Origin: GCA-2708415 sp964353185
Lineage (GTDB): Bacteria; Pseudomonadota; Alphaproteobacteria; Micavibrionales; Micavibrionaceae
Assembly (NCBI GenBank): GCA_964353185.1
Contig: CAYGUV010000002.1
Coordinates: 62,001 to 126,000 of the forward strand
Length of the DNA: 64,000 nt
Direction of reading: 5' to 3'
In this document: in pieces, positions 18,556-28,115 of the stretch
How the letters are laid out: every line of letters begins with the position of its first letter
Numbering within the stretch: position 1 is the first letter of the stretch
Program-made: the position numbers and the translations under genes
The notes under the pieces: generated by a model
What the model was told of the DNA's origin: nothing
Seen by the model: the letters and a program-made list of their open reading frames with translations, nothing else
Database searches by the model: none

Positions 18556-18737
18556 TATTTATATCCATTTTTGTGTGCTGATTTATCAAACGCTTTAAAT
18601 TAACACATTGATTTTGCCTGTTATTTTAAAAACCGTAAAGCTTTTCTATTAATTACTACCGTAAACAGACTTTAAGTGGTTGAAATTTAGCGAATATCTA
18701 TGAAAAATCAACTAAATTTTACATGTTTACTTTTGAT

Positions 18738-19838
18738 CTAACCATCTTCAAGGCTCATCAACGTGCCAATACCAAGTAAAAAAGTGATAATAGCCGGAAA
18801 CCAAGCGGCAACAAATAAAGGGATTTGCGCCGATGCCCCTAAAGCTTGTAAAAAATTAGATGAAAAGAAAACAATAAACCCAATTCCCACCCCCGCTAAA
18901 ATAATCACAAAAGAACCACTATTACGAGGGGGTCTTAAAGAAACCGTTGCTGCCAACAGAATCATTGACATAAACAAAAGCGGCTGGGCCAAAAGGGACT
19001 GAAAATAAATTTTTAATGGGCGAGCATTAAAACCTGTTTTTTCTAATGTGTGAATATAAGATCTAAAATCCCAGAACGAAATGGTATCCGCAGACGAAAA
19101 TCTTTTTTCTAACTGCGCTATAGTCACCTTTGTTGGCAACATTGCGTTGCTGAGATTTTCAGGAGGATTTCCTGGGGAGTTTAGGACAGCGTCTGTAAAC
19201 GCCCAATTTTGATTGGATAAAATCGCTGTTTTTGCATCAATTCGTTTTATAAAATTATCCTGCGCATCCATTATAAAAACGGTCAAATCTTTTAATTGCC
19301 ACTGGGGTAATTCAATTGATTTAGCATGTAAAATTGCCGTCCCTTTATTATAATCTTGGCGCAACCATAACCCTTGGCTAGATAAGCTAATTGGATCGTT
19401 ACCCTCTTCTAAAAATTGATATTCTAAAGTTTCATAACGGCTCAATAGCATAACACTTAAAGGATTGATAATTGTGATTTTTACAACCCCAATCAAAAAC
19501 GCCGCCACCAATATAGGTACAATAAATTGCCAAACTGATAATCCTGCAGCGCGTAAAATCAACAGCTCATAACGCTTTGTAAGCATCCAAAAAGTAAAGA
19601 TAGCCGAAAACAAAACAGCAAAAGTAAAAAGTTGTTGCCCCACTTCTGGCAGTTTAAAAAATCCTAACAAGAATACAGTACCCAAAGAAATTTCATCCTC
19701 TTTGGCGGCGCGCCTCAATAACTCAACAACTTCAAACATATAAATCAATGCCAAAAGCGCCACAAACATAATTAAAAAATTAACAATAAATCTTTTAAAT
19801 AAATATAAATTCAGCGTTGAAAAAACCGATGCAAACAT
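18738..19838 (-). CDS. lptG: LPS export permease LptG
   Basis: One of the two permeases of the LptB2FG ABC transporter that pulls LPS out of the inner membrane. 366 residues from the ATG at 19838, chosen because an AGGA lies 13 bases upstream and it avoids overlap with lptF; the frame extends nine residues further to 19865. The N-terminal membrane block begins NLYLFKRFIVNFLIMFVALL. The YjgP/YjgQ signature with ELLILRAAGLSVWQFIVPIL is near residue 90. A periplasmic jellyroll lies at about 130-265, then three C-terminal TMs. Follows lptF by four bases. Confidence 0.93.
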   Translation of the reverse strand: MFASVFSTLNLYLFKRFIVNFLIMFVALLALIYMFEVVELLRRAAKEDEISLGTVFLLGFFKLPEVGQQLFTFAVLFSAIFTFWMLTKRYELLILRAAGLSVWQFIVPILVAAFLIGVVKITIINPLSVMLLSRYETLEYQFLEEGNDPISLSSQGLWLRQDYNKGTAILHAKSIELPQWQLKDLTVFIMDAQDNFIKRIDAKTAILSNQNWAFTDAVLNSPGNPPENLSNAMLPTKVTIAQLEKRFSSADTISFWDFRSYIHTLEKTGFNARPLKIYFQSLLAQPLLFMSMILLAATVSLRPPRNSGSFVIILAGVGIGFIVFFSSNFLQALGASAQIPLFVAAWFPAIITFLLGIGTLMSLEDG

Positions 19839-19842
19839 TATT

Positions 19843-20982
19843 TTAACTATTCCTTTTTTGGGCAACTGTTAAAATTTTACGGCGTAAATCTTCACCCCAC
19901 AGACTCAAAACAAAAAGTGCGAAAATCAAAGGTAAGAAAATAATCACATATAATAAAATTAATCCGTAGTTCGTTACTCCCGCCAAATTGAATACAGACA
20001 AATAAAGGCTCTGTAATATTATTGTTGCCGTTACTGCAAAAATAATCCTTCCCGATTGTCCACGCCTGCTGATAGGTCCCAATAATAAAAAACATAAAGA
20101 CAATGCGCTAAATGTCATCGCCAAAAAAGGGCCTATAATACGCTGGTGCGCTTCAATACGAAATTCATTCATATTCTGTACGTCCCGTTCGTTATTTAAG
20201 TCAGGATGCAATAACTCCCAAAACGTACGCTCACTAGATTTTTGATATCGCGCTTGCATTTCCTCACTTTCTGGCAAATCAATGGCGTATCTATCAAAAT
20301 CTAAACGATTAAGCGCGCCTGTCTTTGGATTAATATCCTGCTTAGAGCCATCATAAACCAAAACCTGCTGCCCCTCTTCACTTGATAAAATTACCCCTCG
20401 CTTGGCTAAGACTGTGTTGGGCAAATCATTTTCAGGGCGACTATCATGAATAAGCAACCCTTCAAGCTCCCCTTGTGCATTTCGGTTGCGGATATAAACT
20501 GTCAAATGATTCCCAATATTATTAAATACTCCTTCACGGAAAATTAATGTTGAATATTGCGTTTTAATCACTTGGCGCATTTTATTCATGCTGCTGAGCG
20601 ACGTCGGAGCCAGCCAGGTTGAAATGAAAATTAACAATAAAGTTAGTCCAAATGATAAAATCAAAGCAGGCCTCGCCAATTTAAAAGGCGATACCCCCGC
20701 TGCCCGTAATATAATTATTTCGCTATCACTATTCATGCGGTGATAAATAAAAATTGTGCCTATCATGCCCGCAATGGGCAAAATCACTTCAAAGAAACGA
20801 GGGAGCGCTAAAAAAGCTAAGCTCCAGAAGGCAAGACTTGAGGCGCCAGATTCAAAAATTAACTCTAAAAATTTTAATGACTGCGTTAACAAAATAATGG
20901 CTGCTAGAACAATCGCGACAAAAGCTGTAGCAATACCTAAGTTTTTAAATACATACCGATCAAATAAAAATGCTTGAAACAT
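19843..20982 (-). CDS. lptF: LPS export permease LptF
   Basis: Partner permease of LptG in the LPS exporter. 379 residues from the ATG at 20982, which has GGAAAA seven bases upstream; a TTG at 21018 in the same frame would add 12 residues without family support. Contains FDRYVFKNLGIATAFVAIVL, the coupling-helix region SEIIILRAAGVSPFKLARP near residues 83-100, a periplasmic beta-rich domain, and three C-terminal TMs with FALFVLSLWGE. It overlaps nothing upstream and is divergent from pepA with about 90 bases between starts. Confidence 0.94.
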   Translation of the reverse strand: MFQAFLFDRYVFKNLGIATAFVAIVLAAIILLTQSLKFLELIFESGASSLAFWSLAFLALPRFFEVILPIAGMIGTIFIYHRMNSDSEIIILRAAGVSPFKLARPALILSFGLTLLLIFISTWLAPTSLSSMNKMRQVIKTQYSTLIFREGVFNNIGNHLTVYIRNRNAQGELEGLLIHDSRPENDLPNTVLAKRGVILSSEEGQQVLVYDGSKQDINPKTGALNRLDFDRYAIDLPESEEMQARYQKSSERTFWELLHPDLNNERDVQNMNEFRIEAHQRIIGPFLAMTFSALSLCFLLLGPISRRGQSGRIIFAVTATIILQSLYLSVFNLAGVTNYGLILLYVIIFLPLIFALFVLSLWGEDLRRKILTVAQKRNS

Positions 20983-21071
20983 TAAAGTTTTCCAAAAAAC
21001 GAGTAGCCGTTGCACCAAAAAACATTATATTAAGGTGTGTTACTCTTAATTAAAACCAGAAAGAACAAAAT

Positions 21072-22592
21072 ATGTCCTTAAAAATTTCTTTTCAGAAAAC
21101 TGACGATAATAATGCCGATACTATAGTAATAGGTATTTATAAAGATAACACCCTTAGCGACGCGGCAGAATTAATGGATAACGACCTAGAAGGGCTTGTA
21201 ACGCATGCGCTTGAAAAGAATAGTCAATTTTCTGGTAAAAACGGCGAAATCTTTAGCTTTTCAACAACACAAAACAAGTTTCAACGTGTTGTGGTGCTTG
21301 GCTTAGGCAACGAAGTAGAGCTATCGCCTACTGAAATTGAAACCGCAGGCGGCAAACTTTATGACGCCCTCAAGCAAAATGGCGCCAAAATCGTTAATAT
21401 CCGAATGAGCCGCAGTGGCGATTCAGACAACATCACTGCAGCAGATATAGCCGCCCATTTGGCAATAGGCATACACCTAAAATCTTATAATTTTGATAAA
21501 TATAAATCTAAAAATAAAAAGACTGATAAAAAAAATACTCTCGAAAAAATTGTTCTTACGACCCATGTATCAACCGATGCAAACGCCGCTTTTAAAATAC
21601 AGATGTCTATTGCTGATGGTGTTTTCCTTGCGCGTGACTTAGTGAATGAGCCGCCAAACACACTTTATCCAGAAAGCTACGTTGAGCGTTTGAAAGATGA
21701 ATTAAAGCCTCTAGGTGTTGAAATCGAAATTCTTGATGAAAAGAAAATGAAGAAATTGGGTATGGGCGCTTTATTAGCTGTTGGCCAAGGTTCTATTCGC
21801 GAATCACGTGTTGCTATCATGCATTGGAATGGTGATAAAAAGACCAAAAGTACAAAACGTGCCCCTATCGCCTTTGTTGGAAAAGGTGTGACATTTGATA
21901 CGGGCGGAATATCCCTCAAGCCAGGGCCAGAAATGGATCTGATGAAAATGGATATGGGCGGGTCTGCTGCGGTTGTTGGCTTAATGAAAGCCCTAGCAAG
22001 TCGCAAAGCCAAAGCCAATGTAATTGGCATTATTGGATTGGTTGAAAACATGCCCTCAGACCGTGCGTACAGACCAGGAGATATCATAACCTCGATGGCT
22101 GGCAAAACAATTGAAGTTTTAAATACAGATGCTGAAGGACGTTTGGTTTTGGCCGATGCCCTAACATATGTTCAAGAACAATATAAACCAGAAACAATAA
22201 TCGATTTGGCCACTTTAACAGGGGCCATTATGGTCGGGCTTGGCTTTGAATATTGCGGGTCATTCGTCAACGATGATGATTTGTGGAACAGCATTGCCAA
22301 AGCCAGCGCCAAAACAGGTGAAAAATTCTGGCGTATGCCTCTGGACCCTGCTTATAAAAAAGAAATGGAAAGCGAAGTTGCCGATTTAAAAAACCTTGGC
22401 AATAGCCGTTATGGCGGTGCCTGTACCGCAGCAGGGTTTTTAGAACATTTTATACAAGAAGATACAAAATGGGCACATATCGATATTGCAGGAACCGCGT
22501 GGTGGAAAGCGGATAAACCAACAACGCCTAAAGGCGGAACAGGGTTTGCTGTACGTGCTTTAGATGCGCTCGTCCAAGATATGTTTGAATAA
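21072..22592 (+). CDS. pepA: Leucyl aminopeptidase (M17 family)
   Basis: Cytosolic dizinc/dimanganese aminopeptidase that removes N-terminal residues from peptides; some homologues also bind DNA. 506 residues. The N-terminal macro-like domain (about 1-165) precedes the catalytic M17 domain with GKGVTFDTGGISLKPGPEMD near residues 272-291, MDMGGSAAV, and NTDAEGRLVLADALTYV near 350-366. These hold the metal ligands (Lys, Asp, Asp, Glu) and the catalytic Lys/Arg. It is followed seven bases later by holC, the usual proteobacterial order. Confidence 0.96.
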   Translation: MSLKISFQKTDDNNADTIVIGIYKDNTLSDAAELMDNDLEGLVTHALEKNSQFSGKNGEIFSFSTTQNKFQRVVVLGLGNEVELSPTEIETAGGKLYDALKQNGAKIVNIRMSRSGDSDNITAADIAAHLAIGIHLKSYNFDKYKSKNKKTDKKNTLEKIVLTTHVSTDANAAFKIQMSIADGVFLARDLVNEPPNTLYPESYVERLKDELKPLGVEIEILDEKKMKKLGMGALLAVGQGSIRESRVAIMHWNGDKKTKSTKRAPIAFVGKGVTFDTGGISLKPGPEMDLMKMDMGGSAAVVGLMKALASRKAKANVIGIIGLVENMPSDRAYRPGDIITSMAGKTIEVLNTDAEGRLVLADALTYVQEQYKPETIIDLATLTGAIMVGLGFEYCGSFVNDDDLWNSIAKASAKTGEKFWRMPLDPAYKKEMESEVADLKNLGNSRYGGACTAAGFLEHFIQEDTKWAHIDIAGTAWWKADKPTTPKGGTGFAVRALDALVQDMFE

Positions 22593-22599
22593 AATATAT

Positions 22600-23049
22600 A
22601 TGACTGAAATACGTTTCTATCATTTGCAAAAACAATCATTAGACCAAGCCTTACCAATGGTTTTAGAAAAATCATATGAAGCGAATTATCGCACACTTGT
22701 TGTCATGGAAAGTGAAAAAGAAGTGTCCCGCATGTCGGCATTAATATGGGCGTACAAGCCTCACTCTTTTTTACCGCATGGCTCTCAAAAAGATGGTCAA
22801 GCAGATAAGCAACCAATATGGATGAGTGATACAGAAGAAAACATCAACAAATCAAACGTTTTGATCCTATGCCAAGGCCAAACAAGCGAGAATGTAGACA
22901 AATATGATTTAGTCTGTGAAATGTTAAACGGGCATAGCGACAAAGAAATTAGTGATGCTCGCATCCGTTGGAAAAATTATCAAGACGCTGGGCACGACAC
23001 AACATACTGGTTTCAAAATGAAAATGGTGGCTGGACTAAAAAAGCCTAA
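22600..23049 (+). CDS. holC: DNA polymerase III chi subunit
   Basis: Chi links the clamp loader to single-strand DNA-binding protein. The 149-residue protein from the ATG at 22600 starts TEIRFYHLQKQSLDQALP and continues with LVVMESEKEVSRMSALIWAY, SFLPHG, QPIWMSDTEENINKSNVLIL and a C-terminal RWKNYQDAGHDTTYWFQN. This matches the HolC pattern of N-terminal FYHL, LW, FLPHG and PI/VWLS segments. The frame extends 12 residues upstream into pepA, but the ATG just after the pepA stop fits the family start. Same-strand linkage with pepA is conserved in proteobacteria. Confidence 0.92.
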   Translation: MTEIRFYHLQKQSLDQALPMVLEKSYEANYRTLVVMESEKEVSRMSALIWAYKPHSFLPHGSQKDGQADKQPIWMSDTEENINKSNVLILCQGQTSENVDKYDLVCEMLNGHSDKEISDARIRWKNYQDAGHDTTYWFQNENGGWTKKA

Positions 23050-23056
23050 AGATAGC

Positions 23057-23743
23057 TTAGCTCGCTTCTTCGTTAACTGACATCACAACACCGCCATCGC
23101 TTTTTACAGCTTCGCTTTCAACTACTTCTGGCTGCTCTTCCAAAGGAGCTTCTGGCTCTACTTCTTCCGCCGGAGGTGCTAGTTCAGCTTGCTCTGCTGC
23201 AATAGCAGATTCACTTGGCAGTGCCTTTGGTGAGGATGATAGCGTTCTCAACCAAGCAATCATTGCAGCGCGGTCTTCTGGTTTTTTAATCCCAATATAA
23301 TTCATTTTTGTACCAGGAGCATATTTCTTTGGCTTCCACAAAAATTTGTTCAAAGCTTCATATGTCCATTGTTCTTCAGCGTTTTGGTTCAAAACGCCCG
23401 AATATGCATATCCTGCGTGGCTTTGCTTTGTAATGCCAACAACATTATATAAATTGGGTCCAACCCCATTGGCACCACCATTATCAAAAGAATGACAAGC
23501 GGCGCACGCTTTGGATAATTTCTGGCCACGGGCTACGTCCGCATCGGCAATTAGAGCTAAAATTGGCTCTGGTAAGTCTGCCTTGGCAGCAACGCCGGCA
23601 ACCTCAACGCCTTCAATTTTAAAGGCATTCTCTTTTAATTTATCTGCATGAACAAACTTATCGGCAATAAATCCAGCAAGCATGGCGGTAATACCTGCTA
23701 CTAATATTGCTGCAAAAATTTTGTTAAACTCTATCCCACCCAT
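23057..23743 (-). CDS. Membrane-anchored c-type cytochrome, CycM/c552 type
   Basis: A 228-residue class I cytochrome c tethered to the inner membrane by an uncleaved N-terminal segment (about residues 7-28). The heme site is CAACH at residues 80-84, with GVGPNLYNVVG following, and the axial methionine is in GTKMNYIG (Met147). In alphaproteobacteria this type carries electrons from the bc1 complex to cytochrome c oxidase. A C-terminal extension of about 55 residues, rich in Glu, Pro and Ala, follows the heme domain. It looks disordered and is a low-complexity addition relative to the core family. Convergent with holC, divergent from pheA. Confidence 0.92.
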   Translation of the reverse strand: MGGIEFNKIFAAILVAGITAMLAGFIADKFVHADKLKENAFKIEGVEVAGVAAKADLPEPILALIADADVARGQKLSKACAACHSFDNGGANGVGPNLYNVVGITKQSHAGYAYSGVLNQNAEEQWTYEALNKFLWKPKKYAPGTKMNYIGIKKPEDRAAMIAWLRTLSSSPKALPSESAIAAEQAELAPPAEEVEPEAPLEEQPEVVESEAVKSDGGVVMSVNEEAS

Positions 23744-23917
23744 GGTGCACCTATTGATTTTTATATTATTATTTACTTATATATTTAAACTATAAATATT
23801 AAGCAATAAATATACTGTTTTTTTTCGCTTTTACCACCCTTTAGCTAGGTGACAAATATGTATTTATAGGGTTTAGTATGTTTAATAATTCAAATAAACA
23901 AAAATAATGGGAATTTT

Positions 23918-24754
23918 ATGAGTAAAACAATAGCATTTCAGGGGTTTGCTGGAGCATATCACGAACAAGCAGCCTTAGAGGTTTATCCAGATGCAAAAAC
24001 TTTGCCTTGTGAAACTTTTGAAGAAACATTTAACGCAGCTATAAGCGGCAAAGCAGATTACGCCATTATTGCCATTGATAATACAATTGCAGGGCGAGTT
24101 GCCGATGTACATAGACTGCTTCCCACCAGTAAATTACAGGTGATTGGTGAGACATTTTTACCCATTCGGCATGCCTTAATTGGCTTAAAAGGTACAAAAA
24201 TAGAGGATTTGACAGACGTACATAGCCATATTCACGCTTTGCCACAATGTAAAAAAATCACACAAGAGCTTCATTTAAAAGAGCACGTCCAAACAGATAC
24301 AGCAGGCGCGGCCAAACGTCTAATCGAATTAAACGATAAAAGCCAATGCGCGATTGCCTCAAGCCTTGCAGCAGAAATTTATGGATTAGAGGTTCTGAAA
24401 AATAATATTCAAGATCAAGATACCAACACAACACGGTTTTTATTCTTATCAAAAGAAGGGCATGTCCCTGAATATAATAAAAAAGAAATTTATATTACCA
24501 GTTTTTTCTTTGAAGTACGCAATATACCAGCCGCTTTATATAAGGCGTTAGGCGGTTTTGCCACAAACGGCGTAAACATGACAAAATTAGAATCATACGT
24601 GAATGAAAATTTTGAAGCAGCGCAATTTTATGCAGATGTCGTAGGGCATCCAGAAGATCGCCCCCTTCAATTGGCTATGGAAGAATTGGGTTTTTTTGCC
24701 AAAGATGTTTATCCATTAGGTACATATAAAGCGCATAAATTCAGGAACAAATAA
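23918..24754 (+). CDS. pheA: Prephenate dehydratase
   Basis: Converts prephenate to phenylpyruvate in phenylalanine synthesis. 278 residues: periplasmic-binding-fold catalytic domain with AFQGFAGAYHEQAALEVYP at the start and the catalytic Thr-Arg-Phe in DTNTTRFLFL near residues 168-177. The C-terminal ACT regulatory domain runs from about residue 185 and has GGFATNGVNMTKLESY. There is no chorismate mutase domain, so this is the monofunctional form common in alphaproteobacteria. The ACT domain implies feedback control by phenylalanine. Confidence 0.95.
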   Translation: MSKTIAFQGFAGAYHEQAALEVYPDAKTLPCETFEETFNAAISGKADYAIIAIDNTIAGRVADVHRLLPTSKLQVIGETFLPIRHALIGLKGTKIEDLTDVHSHIHALPQCKKITQELHLKEHVQTDTAGAAKRLIELNDKSQCAIASSLAAEIYGLEVLKNNIQDQDTNTTRFLFLSKEGHVPEYNKKEIYITSFFFEVRNIPAALYKALGGFATNGVNMTKLESYVNENFEAAQFYADVVGHPEDRPLQLAMEELGFFAKDVYPLGTYKAHKFRNK

Positions 24755-24767
24755 ATTTCTGCCCTTG

Positions 24768-24796
24768 TTGACGTATTAAAACCCATGCTAGTATTT
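24768..24796 (+). promoter_or_regulatory. Candidate promoter for the small gene at 24835
   Basis: TTGACG (24768-24773) and, 17 bases later, GTATTT (24791-24796) lie just after the pheA stop. The -35 box is good and the -10 box is poor, so the call is tentative. Confidence 0.35.
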
Positions 24797-24834
24797 TCCC
24801 GTAATTACTAATTTAAAGATATATAGGATTTATT

Positions 24835-25008
24835 ATGCCGTCACATTCTGAACTTGCCGCTAAATTATTACGTGACGCGGCCGCTTTTTTCAAAACTATT
24901 TCTGAGCAAAACCCACCTTTAAAAGAACAAATGGATGAAAATGCTGATGTTTTCGAAAAAGTGGCGGACTTAGTTGAAAAAGATCCGAACGGGATCATCG
25001 AAGAATAA
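24835..25008 (+). CDS. Small acidic hypothetical protein, 57 aa
   Basis: A complete 57-residue frame with ATG at 24835, an AGGA element seven bases upstream and a candidate promoter beyond. The protein starts MPSHSELAAKLLRDAAAFF and ends DLVEKDPNGIIEE. It is predicted all-helical, soluble and acidic, with two amphipathic helices joined near NPPLKEQ. Base use fits neighbouring genes better than the opposite-strand frame. No function recognised. Convergent with the gene ending at 25020. Confidence 0.7.
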   Translation: MPSHSELAAKLLRDAAAFFKTISEQNPPLKEQMDENADVFEKVADLVEKDPNGIIEE

Positions 25009-25019
25009 GAAACAGCTTT

Positions 25020-25352
25020 TTAAAAACTAATCATATCATTGATAATAATTTGGCCAATCAACGCCAATAATAAAAAGGTAACTGTCAATATTTTATAGAA
25101 TTTGCGTCTATTATTTTTTCCCAAAACTTCATAGGTAGATAGACGGTATCGATTTTTTTTGGGGTCGAAAGATTTCTTTTTGACCTCAATTCTCTCATAT
25201 TTTTGAGATTGATATAACTGATTTGCCTGCTTCAGGCTCTCATCAGCGCTTGTTTCCGTGCTGACAAAACGCCATTTATTTACGCCAAACAAGTTGGCTT
25301 TATAATTTGCAAAAGCATAAATCAAATATTCATCTGCGGTTTTATGCGCCAT
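25020..25352 (-). CDS. Hypothetical tail-anchored membrane protein, 110 aa
   Basis: A basic soluble region of about 85 residues (KTADEYLIYAFANYKANLFG near the start, then KYERIEVKKKSFDPKK) is followed by one C-terminal hydrophobic segment (about residues 88-106, ILTVTFLLLALIGQIIIN) with only four residues after it. This would make it a tail-anchored inner-membrane protein with a cytosolic domain. I do not recognise the family. It stands alone between a small gene and ftsK. Confidence 0.6.
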   Translation of the reverse strand: MAHKTADEYLIYAFANYKANLFGVNKWRFVSTETSADESLKQANQLYQSQKYERIEVKKKSFDPKKNRYRLSTYEVLGKNNRRKFYKILTVTFLLLALIGQIIINDMISF

Positions 25353-25593
25353 GGGATGCCTTATTTTTTGATAACTGTTATTGAATAAAATAACTGTACG
25401 AATCTCAAGCTAATCTTATGATGAAAATATTAATAAAAAGTTAATTATAGTGCTTATAAATACTAGTTCCTCTGCCAAAAACAAAAGCATGGCTTGTGTT
25501 TGCGCATATATCAGGATAAAATTTAAATTAAGTTTTTAAACGACTTTTTCTACTCCTCTTGGAAAATCCCTCATTATAAAAAAAGTAATAACT

Positions 25594-28050
25594 ATGGCTC
25601 GTAAATACAAAATCAAAAAAAATAAGAAAACTATTTTATCGCGACTTCTTCCCGATACGGCGCAAGCCTTTGTCGCCAGACGAATTATTGATGGTTGTGG
25701 CTTGTTTCTTCTTGTTTTAGGCTTATTTTTTCTAGGAGCTGTATTTAGCTATAGTCCAGAAGATCCGTCCTTAAACTATATTGTTAACGGTCCGGCCCCT
25801 ATTGAAAATTGGTTTGGAAAAGCAGGCGCAAATAGCGCGGATCTTTTAGTTCAAACAATTGGATTCGGCTCTTTTTTGTTCGCCCTTACTTTTTTTATTT
25901 GGGGGGGAAGTATCTTAAAACGCAGACGCCTTTCACATTTTTGGTTTCGTATTATTACTGTTTTTGCCGGCCTTATTGTGATTGCAGGGTTTTTGGCATA
26001 TTTACCATCAGGAGGATTGTTTGATCGCGCCTATTTAGGTGGTAGCGTCGGCCAATTATTATTACAAGGTGGCGCAGATATCTTCCATGGCTTGGGTATC
26101 GGGGCGTCCCTATTTATCACCGCATTATTGTCTTTCGTCATTGGCATGCCTTTGCTTTGCTTGGGATGGGCGATGACCAAAGGCGAATTAAAATACTTAA
26201 CCGCAATGGCATGGTTTGGTGTTTCTACCGTAGTTGCATTCATTACCAACACTGCCACCCAATTTTATGATTGGGTACGCCATTATGGGGATGAAGATTA
26301 CGCCCCGCACCGTACAAAAAAGAAAATTACAAAACCCCAGATCGCTATATCAGACATGGCGGAGCCTAAAAAAGCCATCATCGAAAAAACACAACCCGCT
26401 CTAGGAGAAATCGGTTCACAAAACACAGAGATCAACCCAACAAATAGTATCAAAGTGGTTACACCATCAAAAATGGAAGTTAATAAAGATGGTGCTTCAC
26501 AAACTAGATTCCAATTATTTGATGGAGGTGAATGGGAACTCCCCTCTCTCGACTTATTAGCTGAACTGCCGGATGGTTTAAATGACGATCAACCCGATGA
26601 AAAATCATTACGGATGAACGCCGAATTGCTTCAAAACGTCCTCGAGGATTTTAATATTAAAGGTGAGATTGTTAGTATCCATCCTGGTCCCGTTGTAACC
26701 TTGTATGAATTGGAGCCTGCTGCAGGTGTTAAATCTTCGCGTGTCATTGGCTTGGCGGATGATATCGCAAGATCCATGTCTGCTATCTCTGTTCGGGCGG
26801 CTGTCGTGCCAGGGCGAAATGTTATTGGTATCGAAATTCCTAATAAAGTCCGCCAAACTGTTTACATGCGTGAAATGCTTGTCTCACGCGAATATGAGAA
26901 AACAAAAGCATCCCTCCCTTTGGTCTTGGGAAAAGATATTGGTGGCAAACCCATCATCGCAGATTTGGCTCGTATGCCACACTTACTCGTTGCGGGGACC
27001 ACAGGATCGGGTAAATCCGTTGCGGTAAATACGATGATTTTATCTTTACTTTATGCACTGCCGCCTGAGAAATGTCGTTTCATTATGATTGATCCAAAGA
27101 TGCTTGAGCTTTCTGTTTATGATGATATTCCACATTTACTATCACCCGTTGTGACAGAGCCAGGCAAAGCTGTTGTGGCGTTAAAATGGCTCGTATCTGA
27201 AATGGAGGAACGCTACCGCGCCATGTCTAAGTTAGGGGTACGAAACATTGACGGCTACAATGCCCGCCTAGGTGAAGCGCGCAAAAAAGGTGAAGCATTA
27301 ATGCGCAAAGTTCAAACAGGATTTGACCCTGAAACGGGAAAACCAACTTATGAGGAACAGCCACTAGATCTAACCGACTTACCTTATATCGTTGTTATCG
27401 TCGATGAATTTGCCGACCTTATGTTGGTTGCAGGAAAAGATGTTGAAGCGGCTATTCAGCGCCTTGCCCAAATGGCGCGTGCTGCGGGCATTCATATTAT
27501 TATGGCGACGCAACGCCCCTCCGTTGATGTTATTACAGGCGTTATCAAAGCCAACTTTCCAACACGTATTTCTTTTTCTGTTACCTCAAAAATTGATTCG
27601 CGGACTATTTTGGGCGAAGGCGGCGCAGAACAGCTATTAGGAATGGGTGATATGTTATATATGGCCGCAGGTGGTCAAATTAAGCGTGTCCACGGCCCTT
27701 TTTCTAGCGATGAAGACGTGGAAAATGTTGTAAACTTCCTTAAAAACCAAGCCGAACCTGCCTATTTAGAAGATATCACCGATGGTGGTGGCGACTTCAC
27801 AGGGGAAGGATTAGGCGGGATGTATGGCGATGCAGGAAATGACCAAGTTGATGAGCTATATGATGAAGCCGTTGCACTTGTCGCGCGCGAACGTAAAGCA
27901 TCCACTAGCTTTGTGCAGCGATACCTTAAAATTGGCTATAACCGTGCAGCTACCATTGTGGAAGAAATGGAACGCCAGGGCGTCATTGGCCCTGCCAACC
28001 ATGTCGGAAAACGGGAAATATTGGTCAGTGATATGAGTGAAGCTGGATAA
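25594..28050 (+). CDS. ftsK: DNA translocase FtsK/SpoIIIE
   Basis: Septal DNA pump that clears and decatenates the chromosome terminus during division. 818 residues: an N-terminal membrane domain with four TMs (about 30-215) and a short linker (about 220-300). The motor follows, with AGTTGSGKSVAVNTMI near 467 (Walker A), VIVDEFADLMLVAGKDVE near 600 (Walker B), and ATQRPSVDVITG. The C-terminal gamma winged helix (ALVARERKASTSFVQRYLKI; about 755-818) reads the orienting KOPS sites. The linker is much shorter than in E. coli FtsK, as in most alphaproteobacteria. lolA and recR follow on the same strand. Confidence 0.97.
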   Translation: MARKYKIKKNKKTILSRLLPDTAQAFVARRIIDGCGLFLLVLGLFFLGAVFSYSPEDPSLNYIVNGPAPIENWFGKAGANSADLLVQTIGFGSFLFALTFFIWGGSILKRRRLSHFWFRIITVFAGLIVIAGFLAYLPSGGLFDRAYLGGSVGQLLLQGGADIFHGLGIGASLFITALLSFVIGMPLLCLGWAMTKGELKYLTAMAWFGVSTVVAFITNTATQFYDWVRHYGDEDYAPHRTKKKITKPQIAISDMAEPKKAIIEKTQPALGEIGSQNTEINPTNSIKVVTPSKMEVNKDGASQTRFQLFDGGEWELPSLDLLAELPDGLNDDQPDEKSLRMNAELLQNVLEDFNIKGEIVSIHPGPVVTLYELEPAAGVKSSRVIGLADDIARSMSAISVRAAVVPGRNVIGIEIPNKVRQTVYMREMLVSREYEKTKASLPLVLGKDIGGKPIIADLARMPHLLVAGTTGSGKSVAVNTMILSLLYALPPEKCRFIMIDPKMLELSVYDDIPHLLSPVVTEPGKAVVALKWLVSEMEERYRAMSKLGVRNIDGYNARLGEARKKGEALMRKVQTGFDPETGKPTYEEQPLDLTDLPYIVVIVDEFADLMLVAGKDVEAAIQRLAQMARAAGIHIIMATQRPSVDVITGVIKANFPTRISFSVTSKIDSRTILGEGGAEQLLGMGDMLYMAAGGQIKRVHGPFSSDEDVENVVNFLKNQAEPAYLEDITDGGGDFTGEGLGGMYGDAGNDQVDELYDEAVALVARERKASTSFVQRYLKIGYNRAATIVEEMERQGVIGPANHVGKREILVSDMSEAG

Positions 28051-28115
28051 TAATTCTGGAATTAACAAATAGCTGTAAATCACCCTAAATATGCCCTTAT
28101 TTTGCCTATTTTTAC

